Shown here: positions 8,444 through 14,909 of the stretch, piece by piece
Layout of the letters: the number at the start of each line of letters is the position of its first letter
Numbering within the stretch: the stretch's first letter is position 1
DNA from: Bacillota bacterium
GTDB taxonomy: Bacteria; Bacillota; Clostridia; Oscillospirales; Acutalibacteraceae
DNA: 16,073 nt
Assembly (NCBI GenBank): GCA_023458915.1
Contig: JAEWWM010000067.1
Span: forward strand, 1 to 16,073
Direction: 5' to 3'
Program-made: the position numbers and the translations under genes
Notes under the pieces: model-generated
Told to the model about the DNA's origin: nothing
Database searches by the model: none
Seen by the model: only the letters and a program-made list of their open reading frames with translations

Positions 8444-9194
8444 ATGTTATTTTTGATTTGAAACAGCTTAAACTCTTTTGATTTTTTAAGTCTTTTGGAT
8501 CTATTTTATTTAATAATTTTTGAAGTTGACTTTGTAAATTTTGTAGATCTTCAGTACTTTTTTCAAAAACTTTTATTAAATTTTTAAAATATATTTTACT
8601 ACCAATCATATAGTCTTTTCCATCAATCCCAACCTGTTTATCCTTATAATCAATAATCGTTTTGTAAGCCACACCACCTATTTCCCAATTTTTCACATTA
8701 TAGAATTCGCTATAAGAAGCATTCCCGATAGCGTTTATAACATCGCCGCCATTGACGAAAGTATTAATAGAGATTTCCTCCAAGGCTTCTTGAAAATTTT
8801 TGTATGTAAAATCGGATCCCAATCGCTCGCTATTCTCGTTAATCATCCCAACTACTTTGTTGTAAGCAGCATAAAATTCCTTACGCGCATTATTATAATC
8901 AAGAATTATTTGGGCCATCAATTTGAAAAGTTGTTCTTTTTTTTCCATATCTTTTTCATTAAACAATATCCAATATTCCGGCAGCTTATTTAACATTTCC
9001 TTTACTTTTTTTATTTCATCTACCGATAATATTGATTGTGATTGGCTTACTGAATTAGGCGCAGAAGATACCTCGGTTTGTGCTATGGGTATTACGCTTA
9101 ACATAATAGCAATAAATATTAGTATCATTTTCCATTTTGATTTTCCGTTCCTGATACCTACGCTCATTTGATCAGAATTATCGCATTTTTTCAT
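8427..9194 (-). CDS. Secreted protein of unknown function, downstream paralogue
   Basis: I do not recognise a family. The 255-residue protein starts at ATG 9194 with AAGGAG ten bases upstream. A signal peptide is evident: a basic stretch GKSKWK (17-22), a hydrophobic core (23-39) and a likely cleavage region near VSSA (42-45). No further membrane segment follows. The mature part looks helical, rich in Lys, Glu and Asn, with possible coiled-coil character near 205-240 (an LQ/LL repeat). It has one cysteine (Cys244). It is clearly related to the protein encoded at 9432-10205. Both share the KSKWKM signal region, a Pro-Glu-x-Trp motif (P72, E73, W75) and IGSKIYFKNLIK (197-208). It has its own promoter at 9260-9288. 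The protein probably acts outside the membrane, but nothing shows how. Its last codons overlap the opposite-strand remnant at 8284-8443. Confidence 0.82.
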   Translation of the reverse strand: MKKCDNSDQMSVGIRNGKSKWKMILIFIAIMLSVIPIAQTEVSSAPNSVSQSQSILSVDEIKKVKEMLNKLPEYWILFNEKDMEKKEQLFKLMAQIILDYNNARKEFYAAYNKVVGMINENSERLGSDFTYKNFQEALEEISINTFVNGGDVINAIGNASYSEFYNVKNWEIGGVAYKTIIDYKDKQVGIDGKDYMIGSKIYFKNLIKVFEKSTEDLQNLQSQLQKLLNKIDPKDLKNQKSLSCFKSKITSNLIF

Positions 9195-9259
9195 CCTTTT
9201 TTAACTCCTTAACTTTCCTAATTTTTAAATCGTTTCGCTGTGTAATCAGCATGTCATCG

Positions 9260-9288
9260 ATTTTATAATAAAATTTGTCGAATGTCTA
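9260..9288 (-). promoter_or_regulatory. Sigma-A-type promoter for the 8427-9194 gene
   Basis: On the minus strand TAGACA (9283-9288) and TAAAAT (9260-9265) are separated by exactly 17 bases. They lie about 65 bases before the ATG at 9194. The site lies beyond the hairpin at 9317-9351, so each paralogue looks like a separate transcription unit. Confidence 0.6.
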
Positions 9289-9314
9289 GGTTTTTGTTGT
9301 TTTTGAATAAATTT

Positions 9315-9351
9315 AAAATCTTCTAAAAAGCTCTACACTTTTTAGAAGATT
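9315..9351 (-). terminator. Intrinsic terminator-like hairpin between the paralogues
   Basis: A perfect 14-base inverted repeat (9317-9330 and 9338-9351) encloses a 7-base loop. Read on the minus strand it ends in TTTT followed by an AT-rich stretch. It lies about 80 bases after the stop of the upstream paralogue and just before the promoter of the downstream one. The stem is AT-rich, so termination may be partial. Confidence 0.6.
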
Positions 9352-9431
9352 ACACATTAAACCAAGTATTATTGAATTAAATTAGAGCTTAAAAGGCACT
9401 TTTTAAGAAGACAAAGATTTTGCCCCAAGTG

Positions 9432-10205
9432 CTATCTGTGATTTGAACTGCTTGAACTTGAATTCAAACTCCTCAAAGTTGCTTCACGTGCCTGTCGGGC
9501 TTTTTCTATCACTTGCTCCTTTTTTTTATTAAGCAAGTTTGATTTATTTGATACTCTTAAAGTTCCTTTTTTAAAAATTTGAGTTTGCTCTGTTAGAAAT
9601 TTTATTAAATTATTAAAGTATAGCTTGCTACCGATTTTACATTTTTTTTCATCAATTCTAATTTGTTCATCACTATTAATGGTAACTTCTTCAAATAATT
9701 TATAAATCTCAAGATTTCTTTCTTTACAAATAATGATAGGGGATGATCCGCAGTATAGTTTATTATAAATGGCTATTCCGACAGCGCATTTTAAGGAAAC
9801 ATCAATAAGAGAGTCTACTTTAGTTTTCAAAGCAACAACAGCAACAAGAGAATTTTCGTATGTGTAGCTAGTAGGGTTCTCCTTACGTTTAGTGGTATCT
9901 CTCAACAAGCAAATATGTTCATTAAACTCTTCGGCGAGTTGCTTAAAAGCATCATAATTGTCATCGCTAGCATTTTCAAATTCCAAAATTGCCCAGGTTA
10001 CCAAATTTAAAAGCCTCTCTTTTAATTCTGTATTATTTTCACTACCAATCGTCCAATTTTCCGGTTTATCTTTTAGTAATTTTTCTACTTCTTCTACTAA
10101 TGGTATTGCCGATACTTCTACTTGTGCCATGGTCGTTATACCTAACACTATAGCAATAAGCATTAACACCATTTTCCATTTTGATTTCCTTCTTCTAATA
10201 ATCAC
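9432..10205 (-). CDS. Secreted protein of unknown function, upstream paralogue
   Basis: This is the paralogue of the 8427-9194 gene, with no recognised family. The chosen start is GTG at 10205, preceded nine bases upstream by the strong site GGGAGGTGG. It gives 257 residues against 255 for the partner. The frame stays open to ATG 10322 but lacks a good ribosome binding site there. The N-terminus is then a textbook signal peptide: RRRKSKWK (4-11), a hydrophobic core (12-27) and a cleavage region near VEVSA (29-33). Shared blocks with the partner are KSKWKM, PENW (matching PEYW) and IGSKLYFNNLIK (191-202). Differences include several cysteines, a basic helical C-terminal segment and a run of six serines (249-254) near the end. 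It is probably exported or surface-exposed; the role is unknown. Confidence 0.8.
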   Translation of the reverse strand: MIIRRRKSKWKMVLMLIAIVLGITTMAQVEVSAIPLVEEVEKLLKDKPENWTIGSENNTELKERLLNLVTWAILEFENASDDNYDAFKQLAEEFNEHICLLRDTTKRKENPTSYTYENSLVAVVALKTKVDSLIDVSLKCAVGIAIYNKLYCGSSPIIICKERNLEIYKLFEEVTINSDEQIRIDEKKCKIGSKLYFNNLIKFLTEQTQIFKKGTLRVSNKSNLLNKKKEQVIEKARQAREATLRSLNSSSSSSNHR

Positions 10206-10345
10206 GCTAGACTGCCACCTCCCTAAATTTTTCGGACTCTTTTGTTCAAAATCGTTATATTTTTTATAATAAAAATCTATTAAATATAAATATCCCAGTT
10301 TTATTGTTTTCATCTGTCCCATTTATATATTCATAATCACATTCT

Positions 10346-10377
10346 AAAAATGAGTAGTATTTTATTACTACTCATTT
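10346..10377 (-). terminator. Intrinsic terminator of the cotJ operon
   Basis: A perfect 12-base inverted repeat (10348-10359 and 10366-10377) has a 6-base loop. On the minus strand it ends in a run of five T. It lies 25 bases after the cotJC stop, as expected for a factor-independent terminator. Confidence 0.85.
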
Positions 10378-10402
10378 ATTCTGAATATTATTACTCGTGA
10401 TT

Positions 10403-11005
10403 TTATTTTTTATTGTCAAAAGAAGGGTTAAATGCATAGAAATTTTTACTATCAAGCCTGTCAGTGCAAAGTCTGAGACCTTCGCCGAAGCGCTGATAAT
10501 GTACAACTTCCCTTGCTCTCAAAAATCTTATTGGATCTCTTACATCAGGGTCATCACAAAACCTTAAGATATTATCGTATGTGGTTCTGGCTTTTTGCTC
10601 TGCCGCCAGATCTTCATGAAGATCTGTTATAGGATCACCTTTGACTGCCATTGCAGATGCTGTATACGGTTGGCCTCCCGCCGATGTAGGATAAATTCCT
10701 GTTGTGTGATCAACATAATAGTCTTCAAAGCCGCCTGCTTTTATTTCCTCTTTTGAAAGATTTTTAGTCAACTGATAAACAATTGCACCAATCATTTCTA
10801 AATGCCCGAGTTCTTCAGTCCCAACATCTGTCAAAATTGCCTTAAGTTCAGGATACGGCATTGCAAACCTCTGACTTAAATATCTTAACGACGCTCCTAG
10901 CTCGCCATCTGGACCTCCATATTGAGTGATTATCATTTTGGCAAGCGCAGGGTTAGTATTTTTTATATTAACAGGATATTGCAGCTTTTTCTCATAAACC
11001 CACAT
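10403..11005 (-). CDS. cotJC: Spore coat protein CotJC, manganese-catalase family
   Basis: The 200-residue protein belongs to the Mn-catalase-like ferritin fold. The expected dimetal ligands are in place by comparison with Mn catalases: Glu35, Glu65 and His68 in TEELGHLEM, Glu136 in AAEQKAR, and His169 in REVVHYQRFGE. CotJC is an inner-coat component of Bacillus spores; homologues in clostridia are often annotated as manganese catalase and may remove peroxide. The ATG at 11005 directly follows the cotJB stop (11006-11008). It is the last gene of cotJA-cotJB-cotJC and is followed by a clear terminator. In Bacillus subtilis the operon is transcribed by the mother-cell factor sigma E; I saw no convincing sigma-E promoter here. 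Identity is firm because all three genes are present in order. Confidence 0.96.
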   Translation of the reverse strand: MWVYEKKLQYPVNIKNTNPALAKMIITQYGGPDGELGASLRYLSQRFAMPYPELKAILTDVGTEELGHLEMIGAIVYQLTKNLSKEEIKAGGFEDYYVDHTTGIYPTSAGGQPYTASAMAVKGDPITDLHEDLAAEQKARTTYDNILRFCDDPDVRDPIRFLRAREVVHYQRFGEGLRLCTDRLDSKNFYAFNPSFDNKK

Positions 11006-11278
11006 TTACCTCGCATCTCCTTCACTACTATTTTCGTCATTATTCCATGGCCATGGGTCAGATATCCATCCCCATCTATTCTCTTCCATTTGTCTTGAGG
11101 TAAGAGGCCCATATTTTTCTTGATATTGCACTTTGAGTGCATCGCTTTGCTGTTTGTAGTCATTTAACTTTATATTAATGTCCCTGTCGTCCGGATGGGT
11201 ATCCATATATAAATTAAGCTCCACAATTGCAAAATCAAGGGTTGCGATTCGCCGAAGCATCATTTCTTGCTCATTCAT
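11006..11278 (-). CDS. cotJB: Spore coat protein CotJB
   Basis: The 90-residue protein has the CotJB pattern: an N-terminal helix with LDFAIVELNLYMDTHPDD (14-31), then YKQQSDAL and YGPLTS (56-61), and a Trp-rich end WGWISDPWPW (69-78). CotJB is a small coat or coat-assembly protein encoded between cotJA and cotJC. Its ATG overlaps the cotJA stop in an ATGA arrangement (11275-11278), and cotJC starts immediately after its own stop, so the three proteins are probably made in coupled fashion. No enzymatic residues are evident. Confidence 0.94.
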   Translation of the reverse strand: MNEQEMMLRRIATLDFAIVELNLYMDTHPDDRDINIKLNDYKQQSDALKVQYQEKYGPLTSRQMEENRWGWISDPWPWNNDENSSEGDAR

Positions 11279-11484
11279 CTTTCAGACCCCCCACCTGTTG
11301 ACGCTCCTTCAAAAGGCTTATCTAGCTCCGGAAACATAGTTCCCACGCTTACACCTTGTTCCGCGCTGTAAACAATATTGCCCATCTGCTGAAAAGGAAT
11401 ATACGCCATGGCTTCCGGGGTTTGTTCCGGAAAAGGAGTTATACCATATTGCCTAGCCACTATATGCATCATCAATTCGTTCAT
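11275..11484 (-). CDS. cotJA: Spore coat associated protein CotJA
   Basis: The small protein carries the CotJA core AYIPFQQMGNIVYSAEQG followed by VGTMFPELDKPF, and ends in a Gly/Ser tail. With ATG at 11484 it is 69 residues, and GGAG lies nine bases upstream (11494-11497). The frame is open to GTG at 11523, but that codon and the ATG at 11499 lack well-spaced sites. CotJA is needed for CotJC to enter the Bacillus spore coat. It is the first gene of the operon, overlapping cotJB by four bases. The 211 bases between it and the ABC permease gene upstream contain no other gene that I can support. Confidence 0.9.
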   Translation of the reverse strand: MNELMMHIVARQYGITPFPEQTPEAMAYIPFQQMGNIVYSAEQGVSVGTMFPELDKPFEGASTGGGSER

Positions 11485-11544
11485 AAAATTAGTCTCCATT
11501 CCTTTAAAATTTGTTTCAAGCACAAAAAATCAATAAATATATGA

Positions 11545-11600
11545 GGCAGTAATAAATTTGTAGATAAAAAACATAAAATACATCTTAAATTTTCACTGCC
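11545..11600. repeat. Spaced imperfect inverted repeat upstream of cotJA
   Basis: The arms GGCAGTAATAAATTT (11545-11559) and AAATTTTCACTGCC (11587-11600) are complementary except for small differences near the middle, 27 bases apart. They lie in the cotJA upstream region and could be an operator pair or chance. Confidence 0.3.
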
Positions 11601-11695
11601 CTATGTAATTCTGCGCTTTGCAAACACTTTATAGTAGCATCATATGAACCTTTATTAGTAAAAGTTAACGCAGCCGCACAGTGATCTAACTACTG

Positions 11696-12517
11696 CTATT
11701 TTCTCTTTTTTAAATAAAAACTCTCAAACTTTGCGACACCCATATACATAATCGATGCTATTATTCCGAGTATGAAAATTCCTGCCATAACTAAATCAAG
11801 CTTAAACACCTGGCCGCCATAGACTATCAAATAACCTATCCCGTGCGATGAAACTAAAAATTCACCTGTTATAACGCCAATAAGTGACATCCCGACATTA
11901 ATTTTCAAAGTCGAAATAATTGTAGAAACATTAGCAGGAATAACCAACTTGAGAAGGATTTGCATTTTGCTCGCACCAAAAGATTTCATTAAAAAAACCT
12001 TTTCCGTGCTTACATTTTTAAAACCCGCAAGAATATTCAAAGTTGATATAACCACAGAAACCAAAAGCGCCATAACTATTATTGAAGCTGAACCCGCGCC
12101 TATCCAAACTATAACAATTGGTCCAAGCGCCACTTTTGGCAAAGCATTAAGCACAACAAGGTACGGTTCACTTACTTTAAAAATAAATTTTGACCACCAA
12201 ATTATCACGGCAATAATAAAACCTATAATAGTTCCTAAAATAAAACCTGAAATAGTCTCTATCAGCGTGAAATTAACATTGCTCCAAAGCTGACCTGCCG
12301 AATTTAAATTTAGAAGCGTATTCCAAACTCTCGATGGGGAACTCATAATAAACGGATCAATCCATTTAAGCTTTGCGGCAAGCTCCCAAAAAGCGAGTAA
12401 AAAAGCAAAAAAGCCTATCTGAGATACTCGCACAACCCTGGATTTTTTTCTTTTATTTTTTAGATATAAACTATGCTCTTTAGAATATTTCTCATAATTT
12501 ACTTTTGTTTTTTTCAC
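11696..12517 (-). CDS. ABC transporter permease, SsuC/TauC/ThiX type
   Basis: The 273-residue inner-membrane protein has about six hydrophobic segments (near 32-50, 86-107, 118-140, 144-165, 197-220, 242-262). The permease EAA-type loop lies at 177-196 (MKSFGASKMQILLKLVIPA), which contacts the ATPase. The pattern is that of BPD_transp_1 permeases for sulfonates, nitrate or thiamine precursors. The start is GTG at 12517, with GGGGTGA about eight bases upstream. It overlaps the end of the ATPase gene by 26 bases. It is the last gene of a lipoprotein-ATPase-permease operon and probably forms a homodimer, as no second permease is present. I saw no strong terminator downstream. Substrate is not determined. 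Confidence 0.92.
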   Translation of the reverse strand: MKKTKVNYEKYSKEHSLYLKNKRKKSRVVRVSQIGFFAFLLAFWELAAKLKWIDPFIMSSPSRVWNTLLNLNSAGQLWSNVNFTLIETISGFILGTIIGFIIAVIIWWSKFIFKVSEPYLVVLNALPKVALGPIVIVWIGAGSASIIVMALLVSVVISTLNILAGFKNVSTEKVFLMKSFGASKMQILLKLVIPANVSTIISTLKINVGMSLIGVITGEFLVSSHGIGYLIVYGGQVFKLDLVMAGIFILGIIASIMYMGVAKFESFYLKKRK

Positions 12518-13292
12518 GGCTCAGCTCACCCCAGATTACATCAAAATATTCGTTAAACTTTCTGTGTTTTTGTTTTTCGTTAGCAGCCCGGACATTCTTT
12601 CCAAAATCAATGTCAACAATTTTTTTAACCGTGCTTGGTCTTTCCGAAAACACAATAATTCTGTCTGAAAGCGAGATTGCTTCAGAAATATCGTGACTTA
12701 CCAAAATGGCGGCCTTTTTTTCGCTTAATATTATATCTTTGACCTCCTCGGAAAGAGTAAGACGAGTTTGGTAATCAAGCGCAGAAAAAGGTTCATCAAG
12801 GAGCAAAATTTCAGGTTTTACAGCAAGCGTGCGTATAAGAGCAGCCTTTTGGCGCATTCCGCCTGAAAGCTGGTTAGGGTAATAATCCAAAAATTCTCCA
12901 AGGCCATATTTGTGCAAAAGTTCTACAGCATATTCGCACGACTCATCGGTTAAAATTTTTTTTATCTCTAACCCAAGGAGCACATTTTGCTTAATTGTAC
13001 GCCACTCGAACAAATGGTCACTTTGGAGCATATACCCCACTGTTTCAGCGCCCGATTTATCGTTATTTTTACTATTTAGATTAACTGTTCCGGAAGATGC
13101 AGGAATAAGCCCGGAAATAATCGACAAAACCGTGCTTTTGCCGCAACCACTAGGGCCTACAATTGTTAAAAATTCGCGGTCATGCACATCGAAACTCAAA
13201 TTTTCAATTGCCAAGGTTTCTTCACTCGGAGTATGGTATTTCATACATATATCTTGAAGTTCTAAAATCTTTTCCCTGTTTTTAGTACTCAT
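12492..13292 (-). CDS. ABC transporter ATPase, SsuB/TauB/ThiZ type
   Basis: The 266-residue nucleotide-binding protein contains Walker A GPSGCGKST (46-54), Q-loop Gln90, signature LSGGMRQK (142-149), Walker B EILLLDEP (161-168), D-loop SALD (170-173) and H-loop His200. The LSGGMRQ form and short length place it with the NitT/TauT importer ATPases. It powers uptake through the permease encoded just downstream. The ATG at 13292 has AAGGAGG five bases upstream and lies 18 bases after the stop of the lipoprotein gene. Residues after about 235 form a short charged tail whose codons also carry the permease ribosome binding site and start. Confidence 0.94.
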   Translation of the reverse strand: MSTKNREKILELQDICMKYHTPSEETLAIENLSFDVHDREFLTIVGPSGCGKSTVLSIISGLIPASSGTVNLNSKNNDKSGAETVGYMLQSDHLFEWRTIKQNVLLGLEIKKILTDESCEYAVELLHKYGLGEFLDYYPNQLSGGMRQKAALIRTLAVKPEILLLDEPFSALDYQTRLTLSEEVKDIILSEKKAAILVSHDISEAISLSDRIIVFSERPSTVKKIVDIDFGKNVRAANEKQKHRKFNEYFDVIWGELSREKNKSKL

Positions 13293-13310
13293 TTTATCCT
13301 CCTTTTTGGT

Positions 13311-14321
13311 TCAACCAACCGCATTCTTTACAGCTTTCGTTGCGTATTTATTTTCAGCAACCTTGCTAAAATCAATTTTTTTATCAAGTTCGCCCGCGCG
13401 AATCATTATCTCCTCCATAAAATCAAAAGATTCTTCACTTATAACGGGGCTATCGCACCAAACATCGGATTTAAAATAGTTCTCTATGCAATCGGCTAAA
13501 AAATTAATATCCGAATCCACAAAATATGGCGCAATAACCTTTGCAGCTTCTTCTGCGCTGTGATTTTTGAGCCAAATCTGTGCTTTATGTATTGCGTTTG
13601 TAAAATGCTGAATTATCTCCGGGTTATTTTCCATATATTTTTGGGAACAACAGTAGCACGTATAAGTCATTTTTTCGCACTCGGAACCTAATGATTTTAA
13701 AATGTAAAAACTTTTTTCGTGTACAAGCGTTGACGCCGTTGGCTCAAAAAGTGCTACATAATCGCCAACTCCGCGGCTAAAAGCTATACTCATCAAGTTA
13801 AATTGGATGTTATTTAAAAGCTTCACATCTTTATGCGGATCTAACCCTTTTTTGGAAAGAATGTACTCAAGCGTCATTTCAGGCACTCCGCCTTTTCGCC
13901 CGGCAATAATTTCTTTGCCTTTTAAATCTCCCCAATCAAAATTCGGACTTCGCCCAACTAAAAAACTCCCATCTCGCTGCGTAAGCCCTGCAAACATAAC
14001 AGGACAATCTTCTTTACCTTGGCTATAAACGCTTATTACAGCAGATGAGCCCAAAAGCCCAATGTCAGCTTGAGAAGCGAGAACAGCCGTCATGGTTTTA
14101 TCCGACCCCTCTCCGGTTTTAAGGTCAATTTCAATTCCGGCTTCTTTAAAAAAACCAAGTCCCATAGCAATATACTGCGGAGCATAAAATATAGAGCGAG
14201 TTACTTCATTTAACCTAACTTTTTTAATATCAGACACGGAGTTATCGGAACATGACGTTAAAAACGCCACGGAAAATATCATGAGAAAAAATAAGGCTGA
14301 TTTTAAATTTATCTTTTTCAA
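13311..14321 (-). CDS. ABC transporter substrate-binding lipoprotein, NMT1/SsuA-like
   Basis: The 336-residue protein begins with a lipoprotein signal: hydrophobic 8-20 and lipobox LTSC with Cys24. The mature part is of the NMT1/THI5-like solute-binding type, with FYAPQYIAMGLGFFKEAG (45-62), LASQADIGLLG (81-91), RDGSFLVGR (116-124), GRKGGVPEMTLEYIL (141-155) and FEPTAS (192-197). It would capture a small solute outside the membrane and pass it to the permease/ATPase pair. Related clostridial proteins are variously annotated for sulfonates or thiamine precursors, so I do not assign a ligand. The start is TTG at 14321, with a GGTGG-type site only four bases upstream. An in-frame stop just before it excludes an earlier start. 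A cysteine cluster TCYCC (221-225), plus Cys106, Cys215, Cys278 and Cys289, is unusual for an exported solute-binding protein. Confidence 0.9.
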   Translation of the reverse strand: MKKINLKSALFFLMIFSVAFLTSCSDNSVSDIKKVRLNEVTRSIFYAPQYIAMGLGFFKEAGIEIDLKTGEGSDKTMTAVLASQADIGLLGSSAVISVYSQGKEDCPVMFAGLTQRDGSFLVGRSPNFDWGDLKGKEIIAGRKGGVPEMTLEYILSKKGLDPHKDVKLLNNIQFNLMSIAFSRGVGDYVALFEPTASTLVHEKSFYILKSLGSECEKMTYTCYCCSQKYMENNPEIIQHFTNAIHKAQIWLKNHSAEEAAKVIAPYFVDSDINFLADCIENYFKSDVWCDSPVISEESFDFMEEIMIRAGELDKKIDFSKVAENKYATKAVKNAVG

Positions 14322-14351
14322 GGCACCACCAACTTAAAGTGGTTTATGCAT

Positions 14352-14377
14352 TTTTCTATGCCTATGGCATAAGAAAA
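14352..14377. promoter_or_regulatory. Hairpin or operator upstream of the ABC importer operon
   Basis: TTTTCTATGCC (14352-14362) and GGCATAAGAAAA (14366-14377) form an inverted repeat with one bulged base and a 3-base TAT loop, about 30 bases before the TTG start at 14321. It could be a repressor operator or a leader hairpin. Two direct GTTAATA repeats (14382-14388, 14392-14398) lie next to it. No known riboswitch core was recognised. Confidence 0.45.
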
Positions 14378-14392
14378 TACAGTTAATATTTG

Positions 14393-14422
14393 TTAATAGT
14401 ATCTTATTAAAAGTACACCCAA
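14393..14422 (-). promoter_or_regulatory. Tentative promoter for the ABC importer operon
   Basis: On the minus strand TTGGGT (14417-14422) and TATTAA (14393-14398) are 18 bases apart, upstream of the hairpin at 14352-14377. The match is weak and nothing else supports it. If real, the hairpin lies at or just after the transcription start. Confidence 0.25.
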
Positions 14423-14471
14423 GATGTTAAATAAGCTTTTGCCAATATTTTAAACACAAACTTAAAATTTT

Positions 14472-14500
14472 TATTGACATTTCACAAATATATATATAAT
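14472..14500 (+). promoter_or_regulatory. Sigma-A-type promoter for the double-glycine leader peptide
   Basis: TATAAT (14495-14500) is preceded at 17 bases by TATTGA (14472-14477), and at 15 bases by a perfect TTGACA (14474-14479). The site is about 54 bases before the ATG at 14554 and is the best promoter match in the window. Confidence 0.65.
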
Positions 14501-14553
14501 GGTTTCATATTTTATTTAAAATTAACATTTTCAGCAAAAAGGAGCTGTTTAAA

Positions 14554-14805
14554 ATGACAGAAGAAATGAAAAATGGGGTCATTTCAGAAGAAGCTTTAGA
14601 GCAAGTTGCAGGAGGCTTGAATGTAAGTTCATCAACATTAAAGAAAATTTTAATAAGTGCTGGAGTAGTGGTTACTGTTGCAGCTGGTGTTACTACACTG
14701 GGCGCAGTAGGAAAGAAAAAAGGTTGGTTTAGTAAAAAAAATCCTGGTACTAAAGACGATCCAACTGCAATTGTAATTGGTAAAGATCCCGAAGACAATT
14801 ATTAA
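14554..14805 (+). CDS. Double-glycine leader peptide, candidate bacteriocin or signal precursor
   Basis: The 83-residue peptide starts at ATG 14554, with AAGGAG nine bases upstream. Residues 1-21 look like a double-glycine leader: acidic ISEEALEQVAGG (10-21) matches the LSxEELxxVxGG pattern cut by C39-peptidase ABC exporters. Cleavage after Gly21 would release a 62-residue product. That product has a KK pair (30-31), a hydrophobic, Gly/Ala/Val-rich helix (32-53) long enough to cross a membrane, KKKGWFSKK (54-62) and an acidic, Pro-containing tail. It has no cysteine, so thioether or disulfide crosslinks are excluded. It sits alone on the plus strand with its own promoter and terminator. No exporter, immunity or modifying gene is adjacent, so export would depend on genes elsewhere. 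The function is inferred from the leader only. It could also be a pore-forming peptide, a pheromone-like signal or a membrane protein with a chance GG. Confidence 0.8.
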   Translation: MTEEMKNGVISEEALEQVAGGLNVSSSTLKKILISAGVVVTVAAGVTTLGAVGKKKGWFSKKNPGTKDDPTAIVIGKDPEDNY

Positions 14806-14840
14806 AAATAAATATGCTAAATATAATTACACGCAATAGA

Positions 14841-14872
14841 CACAACCACCAAAATTTTGGTGGTTGTTTTTT
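14841..14872 (+). terminator. Intrinsic terminator of the peptide gene
   Basis: A perfect palindrome, arms 14843-14854 and 14855-14866 (CAACCACCAAAA and its complement), is followed directly by six T (14867-14872). It begins 38 bases after the peptide stop. The minus-strand side lacks a long T run, so it mainly serves the plus strand. Confidence 0.88.
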
Positions 14873-14909
14873 GTGTTCTTAAACTTACGGAAATATAAAT
14901 TAATAATAA

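Noticed and set aside
9388..9407. Second hairpin (CTTAAAA/TTTTAAG) after the upstream secreted gene
   Set aside because: Seven AT-rich pairs only; the nearby 14-base perfect repeat at 9317-9351 is the better terminator.
14322..14553. TPP or other known riboswitch ahead of the importer
   Set aside because: Neither the CTGAGA nor the ACC-CTTGAA-CCTGAT type core of the TPP box is present, and no other riboswitch core was recognised.
14505..14798. Minus-strand frame opposite the double-glycine peptide
   Set aside because: The plus-strand gene has promoter, ribosome site, leader motif and terminator, while the minus frame has none of these.
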